From NCBI GenBank assembly GCA_032358165.1, contig JAALGY010000016.1:682001-746000 (forward strand): a stretch of 64,000 nt of DNA, in the 5' to 3' direction. The notes beneath the pieces are model-generated. The model was not told the origin of the DNA. It worked only from the letters and a program-made list of their open reading frames with translations, and ran no database searches. The first letter of the stretch is position 1. Each line of letters begins with the position of its first letter. Origin of the DNA: Diplosphaera chodatii (Eukaryota; Chlorophyta; Trebouxiophyceae; Prasiolales; Stichococcaceae). Below are positions 46,002-57,350 of this stretch, one piece after another. A program made the translations under genes and the position numbers.

Positions 46002-49000
46002 CTAGGACGAAAGGTATGTATACCCTGACAAGTCTGCGTTATATGACTGCATCAGCTGCCTGCCGTCCTCCTGTTTTAAACTGCCGTCAACTACTCCTCG
46101 CTCAACTGCGCTGCTGACTGCAGCCACCATCTGTGATGCCTGCGATCAAAACATGTACTTGGCGTTGGTGACGGCAGCCCACACCTTTCGGAGCATACCT
46201 TGTTGCGTGGTCGTGCTTGCGATGTAACATGCCAAGCGTGCATGTCCTACATGGCATGATTTGAGTGGGCAACTTGCCGCGTGCTGAGCGCGGGACAGGA
46301 CACACTGCACACTCTCGCCGGGCACAAAATGGTCCACCACGAAATTGCTGCCATGTAGCTGCCGAGCTGCTGCTGCTGCTTCGTTAGCCCCAGCTGAGCC
46401 GCCGTTGACTGCCCCATTGCAGGCTGCAATGCTCATCTAAGCACAATCATTGCATGGTCACAGTATTGGCACCATGAAAGCACAAGTGAACAGTAGGCGC
46501 CCAGGTCCACTTAGGACAATGATGCCGCACCTTTTGGGCCTGACTTGTCTGCTGCCAGGCGAATCTCGGCCACATGTGGTGCGCCCAGCATGTTGTGGCT
46601 GCTGCCCATGACCTCCTGGTATACACCTATATGTTTGCGGTAAAGTGTATGCTTCTCTTGCGGCATAATAACCCTGCAGCGCAGAGTCTGCACTGCCGCA
46701 GTAAGTGCAACTAACCATATCAGACATGTATGTGCGACAGCCTCACCTGTTAGGAACATGGCGAGGGGGTACGGCTCAGTGGTGCGTAGCTCATGCAACG
46801 GCAGGATGGGGTCGAAGTCCACAGCATCGCGTGTAGAGATGAAGTGGTTCAGCACACCATCGCTGTCGCATGTGATATCTGCCTGCATGCAGACAAGCAG
46901 TCCTGTGCGCAAGTGGCCAATCCAGTATGTGAGCCAGTATCGTCACGGTCGCAAGTCCAATGTCATATGCAAGCAGATGCCAGGGATGCACGATAACGGC
47001 TTCACCAGTGTGGCCGCCACTCTCGGCTCCTCGTCTAATCGAGAGACGGGGCAGATTGGAAACACCTGCCTGATGGCCCAGCTGTCTATCGCTGAGCGGA
47101 ACACTGCAGGCAGATGAGAACCCTCAGACGGTGCACGACAGACGCCAAACCAATTGATGGCCACTAATACCGCAGTTGCTGAGGCGAGCACAGTACCTGA
47201 GAAGTTGACGGTGTACGTGGCGCTGAGCGGCAGTCCGCAGGGCCGTAGGGCTTCTGGTAGCACTATACCCGCGCTAGCTGCCACATCATGGATCTGTCCA
47301 GAATGCAATCAACATAAACTACAGTCTGAGCGGCAGGTGCTGATATTATCATCGTCAGTCAGAGAGTGGGGTGGCTGCTGCATTGTGTTGTCACAGGGCA
47401 TGCAGGGGGTAAACAGGCAGTGGTCAGGTCACTCTGCAGCAGAGGGTCAGCCGGCACCTTGCCACAGGTGGCCTCAAACAGGAGGTCCACCTCAGCCCGC
47501 TCCCCAAGGCTCAGGATGCCCAGCTTGAATGCCCGCAGCGCCTCATCCCTGCACCAGGGAGCGTTCTGGTACGTTTGTCAGGAGTGTTCCTGCCCATTAG
47601 CTGGTGTGTCTGATTTGTACGCAGCATGCAATTGGAGGGCAGGCGCACTTGAAGTAGACTGCATCATTGTACGCCTCACAGAGTGCGCCGGTCTCTGGAA
47701 TGACATTGTCCAGTACCTCCTGTATGGATGGCCCAATCAGTTTCACGTCATACTCATCTGCTGGATGTGGTGACTGCTCCGTAAGTCGTGGCTACCATAA
47801 AGCCTAATGCAAGCGTGCCTATATCCTGATCGGCCACACCACATGACAGCAGAATGGTGCACCTGGAAGGTGGCCAGCAGGAAGGCGCCCTTGCCCCCTG
47901 CAGCAGCTGCCTTGAGGCGTGTCACGCCTGCCGCCATGCGCTCACTGCCACCTTCCATGCTGGAGCGCTCTGGCCGGACCGTCGCCAGGGACGGCCTGCA
48001 GAGGGTGGTGGCACACTTGATGCGGCTGCCAGCATGCCAGGTTCCCAGATGCCTGGTTGGTGCGCTGCCTGTTGAGCGAGCTCGCTGATGCAATGATTGT
48101 TTTCAACTTGTTGCTGCCGGGTTGTCAGTGGTGTGCATGGTATGCAGCGGCCCCTCACTGCTGCTTCGTTCATCTGCACCAACCTGCTGAGGACGTCAAA
48201 CACCATGACGGCATGGTGAGATGCCAGTGCACGGCCGCTCTCGCTGACAATGCACGGCGCTGCAATACCCTTCTCCATGCACACATCCTGCACCGACAGT
48301 GAGAAGTGCTCACAATGGCAGGTGCACATAGAGCCACCAAATGTTATCCATATCCTACGCAATTGCATGCACCCGCCGTTGGTCAGACATACCATGCAAG
48401 TGGGGTCACCTGCAGTGCTGCCACGATGTCGTTGGCGTAGCTCTGCATGCTGTAGTTCAGGCTGGCTGTGCTGTCTGTGCCACTGCCCTCATAGTCTACG
48501 GCCAACCCACCTATGACGCACAAGAACATCAGCTATCGCATCCAGTTGAACTTGTCGTACCAATACTGTTCCATGCATTTGTCTCTGTGGACTGCACCAT
48601 TCATCCATCAACAGACGCACAGCCAGTGCACATGCGCAAGCATCCCACCGCCGACATCGAGTGTGCCCATGGCAGCGCCCAGCGCGACCAGCTCCGCGTA
48701 TAGGTAGCTCGCCTCACGCATCGCCTCCTTGATGATGCGGATGTTCGAAATCTGTAGTAGGTATGTGGCGAGGGTTGACATGGTGCACAAGATGCGTTCG
48801 ACGCTACTTCCCAACCTTTTGGTGCAACGACTGGCTGCACGATGATGGTCTTGCCTTATACATAATCAAAAGCAGAAATCTGACAGACAGGGAGGTGACA
48901 GCGCACGATCTGGCACAGTGCTGCAGGACCTATGCTGACTGAGGAGCCAGAGGACGACTACCGACTCTCACGGCCAGGTTGTGCACCTGGGATCCCACAT

Positions 49001-50999
49001 GGAAGTGCAGCAGCTGCAGGCAGTCCAGCATGCCAGCAACCGTGAGCGCATCCACGACCTCCACAATCTCGGGACACCGCAGCCCGAACTTGGCCAGGTC
49101 TCCGGAAGTGGCGCCCCAGTGCCCGCTGTCAGGGCACAACCAGTGTTGCTGTGCCCGCTGGCAGCACAGTACTGTTGTGCCAGCGAGCAACGTACTTGTC
49201 CTTGCATGCGGACCCAGGCATGGGCAACTGCTTTGGTCAGCACTGCCGTCATGTGGTGACAAGCGCAACTTGCGGTCCAGTATCAGATATATGCATGTTG
49301 AGTGATGCACATTGTTAACTGCAGCAGGTCCAGCGCCGAGGCGCTACTGCGCACTTGTGGTGGGTAGCCAGGCGGCTGCGTACGCCCAGGGCTGGCCGCA
49401 CCCGCAGCCGAGCAGCCGCCTCCAGCGCCAACGGCAGCTCCTCGATCTGCTCCAGCACTATCAGCGTGTTGATGCCCAGCTGCCGTGCCCGCAATGCCTG
49501 AGGGCAATGGATCATTGCTAAGCCCCGTGTGACACTGAAGGAAGATTGTGACCCCATAGATCAGCGCAAATACACCATGTTCAGTAATAGCACATGGGGG
49601 CATGATGGTCCAGACAGTTGTACAAGGGTGTTAAACATGCACCAGATCCATGTATGCGGCGTCCTTATACCCGTTGCAGATCAGCAGTGACCCAGGCCGA
49701 TCCGACAGCAGCGCCACTGCCATTACGAGCTCCTGTTAGAACAACTTGGGTGTTGTCTGATGCCGCTGGGCCCTGAGTAAGCGGAAGCTTGTGTGACACT
49801 GGCCATTGGCACTTCCATGATCTTGCAGAGGGTGTCAGCCCACCATGCGCGTACCGCTTTAGAGCCGGCTTCCAGGCCCACACCGCTGTCTCGCCCCGCT
49901 GCCAGCATGTTCATGATCAGTCGCCGGTCATGGTTGCACTTGACCGGGAACACACCTCGGAAGGCGCCTGTGAACTCATAGCGCCTGATGGCAGTGGAGA
50001 AGCAGCCCTGCAGCAATGCAAAAGTAACATGGGATGCTGATGACAGAAGCTGCTCAAAACGGCTTGCTAGCGCACAGTACACTGCTTGCAGGGGAAGATG
50101 TGACAGAGACGTCACAGTGCGCACCTGCAGCTTGCGCAGCCGGTGGTCAACAATATCCGGAAATCGCAACACCACCGGCGGGTGCACGCCATCCTTGCGC
50201 AGCACCTTCACCGCCTCGTCGACATCGACCTCGGCAGTTGACGCTGCGATTGAGAATCAAGTTCAAGTCGGTAACTCCTGCTTGACCCGCGATCAGCAAG
50301 TCAGATTACATTCCAGCACCAAGCAAGGATGTCCAGCAACATACCTGTGCCGTGCGGTCGCACGACAAGGTGGCCCTTGCAATTTACGTCGAAGTACGGC
50401 GTCCCCCAGCCGGGGATGTTGTACAGCTCGCTGGAGTCCTCTGGCGTCCAGGGTCGCGCCGATGGTGATGGCGGCCGCGGCTGCAAGAGTCAAACACACC
50501 GACATGATGGCGTTGGTGGTCCGCGATCGCCTATCATTCATACGCATGTAAAGTGAAGCACGCTCACTATGCAAAGGCGGTAAGGCACCCCAGTGTCTGT
50601 GGCATGGCACATCTCAGCGGAGGAAGCACAGCAGCCAATGCACGCAGATATGTCACCGTTCGCGCAATGACCGCCATCAGCCGCTTCAGAAGATGGCTGG
50701 GACTACAAATGAGCAATGCAAGCGAGAGCAGAAGGAAGACGTGTTGTCCGACTGAACGAGGCAAGCGCTGGTCAGACCCGACAGGTGATGCGTGGGGACT
50801 CGTCCTCCAGCTCAGCAGATGGCGCCGGCGCCTTTGACTGCATGGCGAGCTTTCGAGGCGAGCCGTGCACTGGCAGCATCTTCGTCGGGTCCTGGCCGTC
50901 GAAGTGAAACAGGTGGGGCTGACTGCCCACTCGCCTGACCCCATCCTGACCCGCCAGCCGCGCTCGCACATCGACGGCTGCGTGAGTGCCGTCAGCCAT
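46002..50999 (-). CDS. ADC: Biosynthetic arginine decarboxylase, copy 1
   Basis: PLP enzyme converting arginine to agmatine and CO2, the first step of the plant-type polyamine route (SpeA/ADC, fold III). About 19 exons. The start at 50999 ([10 protein letters not shown]) is chosen because the sequence around it is conserved in copy 2; an in-frame ATG lies at 51029. Order: [18 protein letters not shown] (about 50430), [12 protein letters not shown] (about 50170), [14 protein letters not shown] with the PLP lysine (about 49940) and [20 protein letters not shown] (about 49870 and 49730), then [18 protein letters not shown] (about 49400), LLHFHVGSQ (about 49000), [13 protein letters not shown] (about 48500), [27 protein letters not shown] active-site segment (about 48230), catalytic CDSDG (about 46870), [13 protein letters not shown] (about 46610) and a C-terminus [16 protein letters not shown]. 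All key motifs are present. Location not evident; no clear transit peptide. Confidence 0.9.
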
Positions 51000-51395
51000 A
51001 GCTACAGTGATGTGTCCGGGCACAGCCATGCCGCTTTGGGCCCTGTACAAGCCATGCCATAGGGTCAAAAGGCTCACCCTGCATCTTTGATGGCTCCGAG
51101 AATTGCTGAAGCCGTTCGAGTTGTGCCTTTCGTTTGGCATCTGGGCAAAGGAAGTGTTGGATAATAGGCGATCATCCCAAGCAAACTTCCGGGATGGAGG
51201 CCGCGACAGCAGCAGCAGCAGCAGCAACAGCAAGTGGCGCAGGCAGCAGTGGACATATCGGCGGCAGGAGGACGGTGCCACCCTGATGATCTGCATATGG
51301 CTGACAAATGGTCATGGTCAGCGGCACACGCGGGGGTGGCGAATGGCGGCTGGTGTGCCTCGGCAGGTGCTTGCATTTTTTGGTTGCTGCTCATG
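51000..51395 (-). promoter_or_regulatory. Intergenic region between the two arginine decarboxylase genes
   Basis: About 400 bp holding the copy 1 promoter/5' UTR and copy 2 3' end. It contains a run of CAG/CTG triplets at about 51208-51230. No TGTAA found on minus. Confidence 0.4.
51206..51230. repeat. CAG/CTG triplet run upstream of arginine decarboxylase 1
   Basis: About seven near-perfect CAG triplets on plus (CTG on minus), ending in CAACAGC. It lies about 210 bp upstream of the copy 1 start, probably in its 5' UTR or promoter. Confidence 0.6.
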
Positions 51396-54300
51396 CTAAC
51401 AAGAGAGGTATGTATCCCCAGATAGGTCTGCTCTGTAGGACTGCATCAGCTGCTGACCGTCCTCTGTTCTGATGCTGCCATCCGCCACTCCCCGCTTAAC
51501 TGCAGCACCGATTGCAGAAACCATCTGCGCCGCCTGTTAGCAAGCAACGACAAAGCTGGATGGACTGATGTGAATGTATTCAAAGCTATACACGCTCTGC
51601 CAGGGCTTCATGCAGTGCAGTGTAGACGACTACAGGCACATTTGGATGCATCAGCATGCATCAGATGCTCAATCGAGGTAGGGTCTAGTTTCTTGCCTAC
51701 CTCGTGCTGTGCACGGGACAGCACACACTGCACGTTCTCGCCAGGAACGAGATGGTCCACCACAAAGTTGCTGCCATGTAGCTGCTTCAATGCTGCTGTC
51801 GCCTTGCTCTCCACAGCTGTGCCGGCCACAAAAGCTCCGTCGCAACCTGCAGATGTCCAAGCACGAAGATAAGAACAGTGGTGTGCCTCACAGGCGGCAC
51901 TGTCAATGATTAGCCTGGAGGGCTGCCCTGATTCAACAGAGGCTCTTCCGCACCATGTATGCATGTGTGGTCCGTCTGCAGGCGGATCTCTGCCACATGA
52001 GGCGCGCCGAGCATGTTGTGGCTGCTGCCCATGACCTCCTGGTATACGCCTGCGTGTCGATAGAGCAGCAGCCAGCGTTAATCATGTGACACTATGTGGC
52101 AGCAGCCACACATGTTAACACAGGGCGATGCAGTAGTGACATTGACCCTGCCGATTCCTGTCGATGGCCAGCAGCGTCACCTGTCAGAAACATTGCGAGG
52201 GGGTATGGCTCGGTGGTGCGCAGCTCGTGCAGTGGCAAGCTGGGCTCGAAGGCCACGCCATCGCGTGTGGAGATGAAGTGGTTCAGCACGCCGTCACTGT
52301 CGCACGTGATGTCTGCCTGCATGCATCTGATTCGTGGGACCGATGACCATGTTCAATCGACGTACTGCTATTGCTGCAGGCCAACCCAAGCGAGTCCAAC
52401 CGTCACATGCTAGGATCTGTCACCAGGTGGCGCTCACCAGAGTGGCAGCCACTGTAGGTTCCTCATTCAGGCGCGAGATAGGGCAGATGGGGAACACCTG
52501 CCTGATGGCCCAGCTGTCGATTGCTGAGCGAAACACTGCAGGCGGACAAGCGCTACCTCAGAAGACCACGATGCTGATGCGCTGCAGACAGTCTGTGCCT
52601 GCATTTGGCCGTGTTTTGCTGCACTTGATCTGGGCCGGCACCTGAGAAGTTGACTGTGTAAGTCGCGCGGAGAGGCAGCCCGCAGGGCCGCAGCGCCTCT
52701 GGCAGCACAATGCCCGCGCTGGCCGCCGCCACGTCGTGTATCTGTTGCGAACAACAGCGTAGTAGATGTGCACGCTCAAGGTGTAGCCACTGCTGTGCGG
52801 AGGTTCCTGCTGCACATGCTGATGAGCCATGCGAGAGTCAAATGTATACTCGGTGTGTGCATCTGCAGCAGGGATGGAGCGGTGGACTGGCGAGCACCTT
52901 GCCGCAGGTGGCCTCGAACAGGAGGTCCACCTCTGCCCGCTCCCCAAGGCTCAGGGTGCCCACTTTGAATGCCCGCAGCGCCTCGTCCCTGCGGAGATAT
53001 GCGCCGGGCATACTGCAGGAAGTTCAGGCCTCGCACCATGCGTGTGGCGAGTGGCAAGCAGCATGATATGCGATTGGGCCTACGTCGCGCACCTGATGTA
53101 AAGGGCATCTTTGTACGACTCGCACAGCGCGGCCGCCTCCGGGACGATGCTGTTCAGTAACTCCTGGGTTGCAGAATCAGGTCACATCACGCGTGGTTGG
53201 GCATACATGTTGCAAGTGGTACGGAAGTGACGGCGCAACGCGCTGCATTCCTAGTAGGAGCTCATAGAGGCTGCGTGTCCACACGTCATGAAACAGCCTG
53301 ACCTGGAAGGTGGCCAGCAGGATCTGGCCCTTCCCCCCTGCAGCGGCAGCACTCGGGCTCATGCTATCGAGTGCCAGCCGCTGGCTGCCGACCTTCATGC
53401 TGCAGTGGATCCGACCATACCGTTTCAAGGATGGCCTGTATGGCAGAAGATGGCTAGCGAGTTGGATCTGGTTGCCACCATGAATGCGTACCATACTGAT
53501 TCCTTATCGCTGCTCTCTCTTAGACATTCTGTCTGCCAAACAGGTCCCTTCCCTTATGCTTGATGATCATTGTGACGCTGAAGCTCCACACCAACCTGCT
53601 GAGGACGTCAAACACCATGACAGAGTGGTGGGAGGCCAGCGCGCGGCCGCTCTCGCTGACGATGCACGGCGCCTCAATGCCCTTGTCCTTGCACACACCC
53701 TGCATGACCAGCGATCAAGTTGCAATGGCTGAATGGCATCCGGATGGGATTTGTGTTACAAAACTTGAAGATTCAGACACACGATGCATCTGCTGGGTGT
53801 GCCAGAGTCAAAGATGGACAGCATTTTACAGGCCAGTGACTCGTGGTGCAGCTGACAGCGCACCTGGAGTGCTGCAACAATGTCATCGGCATAGCTCTGC
53901 ATGCTATAGTTCAGGCTGGCGGTGCTGTCCGTTCCTGTGCCCTCGTAATCCACAGCGAGTCCGCCTGTCATGTCAGCAATTCCCCGCTGTCAGAGGCAGC
54001 CCATCTAAGACATGCTCATGTCCTCACTGGTGACTCTCAGAGACGGCTGCCACAATACGGCACCCATGATCCGATCAGGCAGCCATCTGCATGTGCAAAA
54101 GGCAGCTACGTACTACTCTAGCAAGCTATGGCGCGAAGGCAGCTCACTGCCGACGTCAAGCGTGCCCATGGCGGCCCCCAGCGCGACCAGCTCCGCATAC
54201 AGGTAGCCTGCCTCCCGCATCGCCTCCTTGATGACGCAAATGTTGGAGATCTGCATATGTGAGGGCGCAAATTTTGCTTCCATGGTACGACCTGAATGCC

Positions 54301-56716
54301 TACTTACGCCCTTTCCTCTGCACAGCCCACTAGTGTCGTGAAGAACGCAGAGAACCTCAGCAAGCCTCGTAACATCTTGTGAACCCCACAGCAAAAATGC
54401 AAAGTACAGCAGCTGCAGACAGCCTTGCACTTGATTGCAGGACATCAAGGTTCCCAGGAAGCTATACAATCTGAGACATCTGCTGTCCAGCACTCGCCTG
54501 GGAGCCAACATGGAAGTGCAGCAGCTGGAGGCAGTCCAGCATGCCGGCAGCCGCCAGCACGTGCACGACCTCCATGATCTCTGGGCACTGCAGCCCAAAC
54601 TTGGCCAGGTCTCCTGATGTGGCGCCCCAATGCCCACTGCAGTGAAAGTTGCGCAGCCAATGTCATGACGATGGCCTTGCCATGCCGCTTGCTTGACAGG
54701 CCTTTGAACCGCACTCAAATGACATCAGGTAACAGTGCCCTAGACAGCCGTGTCGACAGACAGCGAGCAGCAGTGCATGGATCCTGTGCCAGTGCTTTGC
54801 TTGCACAAAGGTGTGCTGTCTGCTCGAGACCGCGCGTCAGTTGCACGGCTGTTGCGCACTTGTGGTGGGTGGCGAGGCGGCTGCGGACGCCAAGGGCTGG
54901 GCGCACCCGCAGTCGTGCGGCAGCCTCAAGCACTAGCGGCAGCTCCTCAATCTGCTGCAGCACTATCACCGCATTGATGCCCAGCTGCCGCGCCCGCAGC
55001 GCCTGAGACAACAGAATGGCCTGACAGTCACGAATATTGATAATACTGGCTGCGTAGCTGCTGGTAGGGTGAAGTCCACATGGCAGGCATGTAGGTTTTC
55101 AACACCACATGAAGCTGCAGGTGTCACACGTGTGACAGCTGCAGTGCACAGACGCGAAGGCAGGCGCATTTGCCCATGGCCTCGAAGGAGCCAGGGGCAT
55201 GCACTGCACAGAGTGATGCATGAGAGGGCAGTTTCCACATGTGGCAGACGTGCAACGACTGCGTGCAGGCCAGATGTGCGAGCAAGCTGCAGCGCACCAG
55301 TTGCATGTAGGCGGCGTCCTTGTAGCCGTTGCAGATGAGCAGCGATCCTGGGCGGTCCGACAGCAGCGCCACCGCCATCGCAAGTTCCTGCCCTTACACT
55401 GACGCAATCAAGGACACTCTAATTCATAGGGTGCATGCTGCATTCTGCAGGCGGCACACGAATCAAGGCCACTGCCGCAGTACAGGTAGGAACACGTATG
55501 CAGGATGCTCGACCACTGCCACCAGTGCGCACCGCTTTGGAGCCGGCTTCCAGGCCGAAGCCGCTTTCGCGCCCCGCCGCCAGCATGTTGAGAATGAGCC
55601 GTCGGTCGTGGTTGCACTTGACGGGGAACACGCCACGGAAGGCGCCAGTGTACTCATGCCGCCTGATGGCGGTGGAGAAGCAGCCCTGCAGGACAACATG
55701 GTTTGCTGATGACGGTGGCTGATCTCTGAGGTGTTGCACCGAGCGACAGCAGCTGGCAGCGCTGAGGCCACCTGCAACGATACGTGTGTTGAGCAGATGA
55801 TGGTGCAGTCCACCTGCAGCTCGCGCAGCCGGTGGGCGATGATGGCTGGAAACCGCAAGATGATCGGCGGGTGCACGCCGCTGTTGCGTAGCAGCTGCAC
55901 GGCCTCGTCGATGTCCACGGCGTCGCTGGAAGCTGCGTCGACAACAAGCTGATGTAACCCCACACCTCCGACATGACCACCGCACCATGTGCGCAGTTCA
56001 TAAGATTCCAGGATGTACAGCGCCGCGCCTGTGCCATGCGGTCTGACGACTAGGTGGCCCCTGCTATTGACGTCGAAGTAGGGAGCTCCCCAGCCAGGGA
56101 TGTTGTATAGCTCGCTGGAATCCTCAGGCGTCCAGGGCTGCGCAGGTGGTGGTGCCGACGACCGCGCCTGCTGAAAGGAAAGGAACCCTGTTGTAACGCT
56201 TTGGCATCAATACGTTTGCATCTGCATGATCTCATATCCCAGTCAGGTGACTTTGCGATAACGATCAGTTCATTCTCAGCTTTGACAGCATGGCAAATCT
56301 GCGGATGCGGGATGAGGCAATACAGATGGCAGCCAGTGCAGAAATCAGCTGAGCGGTGGGAATAATGCCGACCCAGACACGCGGACAGTCATGCGCGCTA
56401 GCCTCCAGATGTATTCGACCAATCCACATCTGCAGCGGACTGGCCGGAAAAGGCGATGGTCTGACCCGCCGGTTGACGATCGATGTGACCCATCATCAAG
56501 CAATGCGCGGCGAGTCCTTGTCAAAAGCTCAGCGCGCGGTCCGTAAGAACTGATCGTCGGTTTCGCAGTTCTATAGGCGAGCATACATACCGGCAGCATT
56601 GATGTCGGGGGTGCACCGTCGAGGTGTGGCGGCTGAATGCTGCCAACGCGCCGCATCCCATGCTGGCGCGCCAAGCGCTCGCGCGGATCGAGGGCTGCAT
56701 GGTTGTCCTCAACCAT
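51396..56716 (-). CDS. ADC: Biosynthetic arginine decarboxylase, copy 2
   Basis: Same enzyme and exon plan as copy 1, directly upstream and in the same direction. The start at 56716 ([20 protein letters not shown]) aligns with the copy 1 start. Conserved exons: [18 protein letters not shown] (about 56100), [20 protein letters not shown] (about 55890), [14 protein letters not shown] (about 55620), [11 protein letters not shown] (about 55555), [20 protein letters not shown] (about 55380), [13 protein letters not shown] segment (about 54510), [20 protein letters not shown] (about 53960), [14 protein letters not shown] (about 53660), [20 protein letters not shown] (about 52300), [20 protein letters not shown] (about 52040) and [16 protein letters not shown] at the end. 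The N-terminal 60 residues are the most divergent part. No stop or frameshift was noticed, so both copies look functional. Residues around CDSDG differ from copy 1 only near DAVDFDPI versus DGVAFEPS. Confidence 0.9.
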
Positions 56717-57350
56717 AGCTACTGTGGTCAGTCAGGGCGCTGCGGTGCAGCCTTGGGTGCTGTGTAGGCCTTGGAGGTTTGGAGGACCCCTTCGTGTGGT
56801 TGACTGGTACAATTTGAAGATGCTCTGTTGGTCCACAAGATCATCACATAAGGCAAGCCTCGTAAAACGGCGTACGCGTCCGCAACTACCATCTACTGCA
56901 CAGCTTCTAGGTGTTACGGTTCTGTGTTGCACCGCCGGACATGCAGACAGCAATGACAGGACTGTGCCAGCAGTGGCGTCGCCGCCAAAGCATTTTGCAA
57001 GGCATGAGGGCTGGCCACCAAGGTGAACACAATTTGGTGAGCATCGAAGGACGTACTACTGGCAGTGGCAATGTCTTACTGGCATGCATGAATGGCAGAT
57101 CACTCTCACACAATACCAACACCTGCCTGTACAGACTGCGTCCAATCCCCATACTCATACAAGAGCTTCAACACTCACCGTGCAAAGCTAGTACGGCCGG
57201 CGCCTGACTGCAGCATGTTAGCCTGCACCCTCAAAATGTCTTTCGACTGCAATCGATAGCCTGCCTGCTACATGCGGAGTGCACTCGTGCTGTCAGATAG
57301 AAGGCTAGCTAGCTACTTCGCCGACCTCATTAGTAATGGACCAGCTGGAT
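56717..57350 (-). promoter_or_regulatory. Arginine decarboxylase 2 promoter and MATE 3' UTR
   Basis: About 630 bp between two minus-strand genes. No coding exon, repeat or minus TGTAA recognised. Confidence 0.35.
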
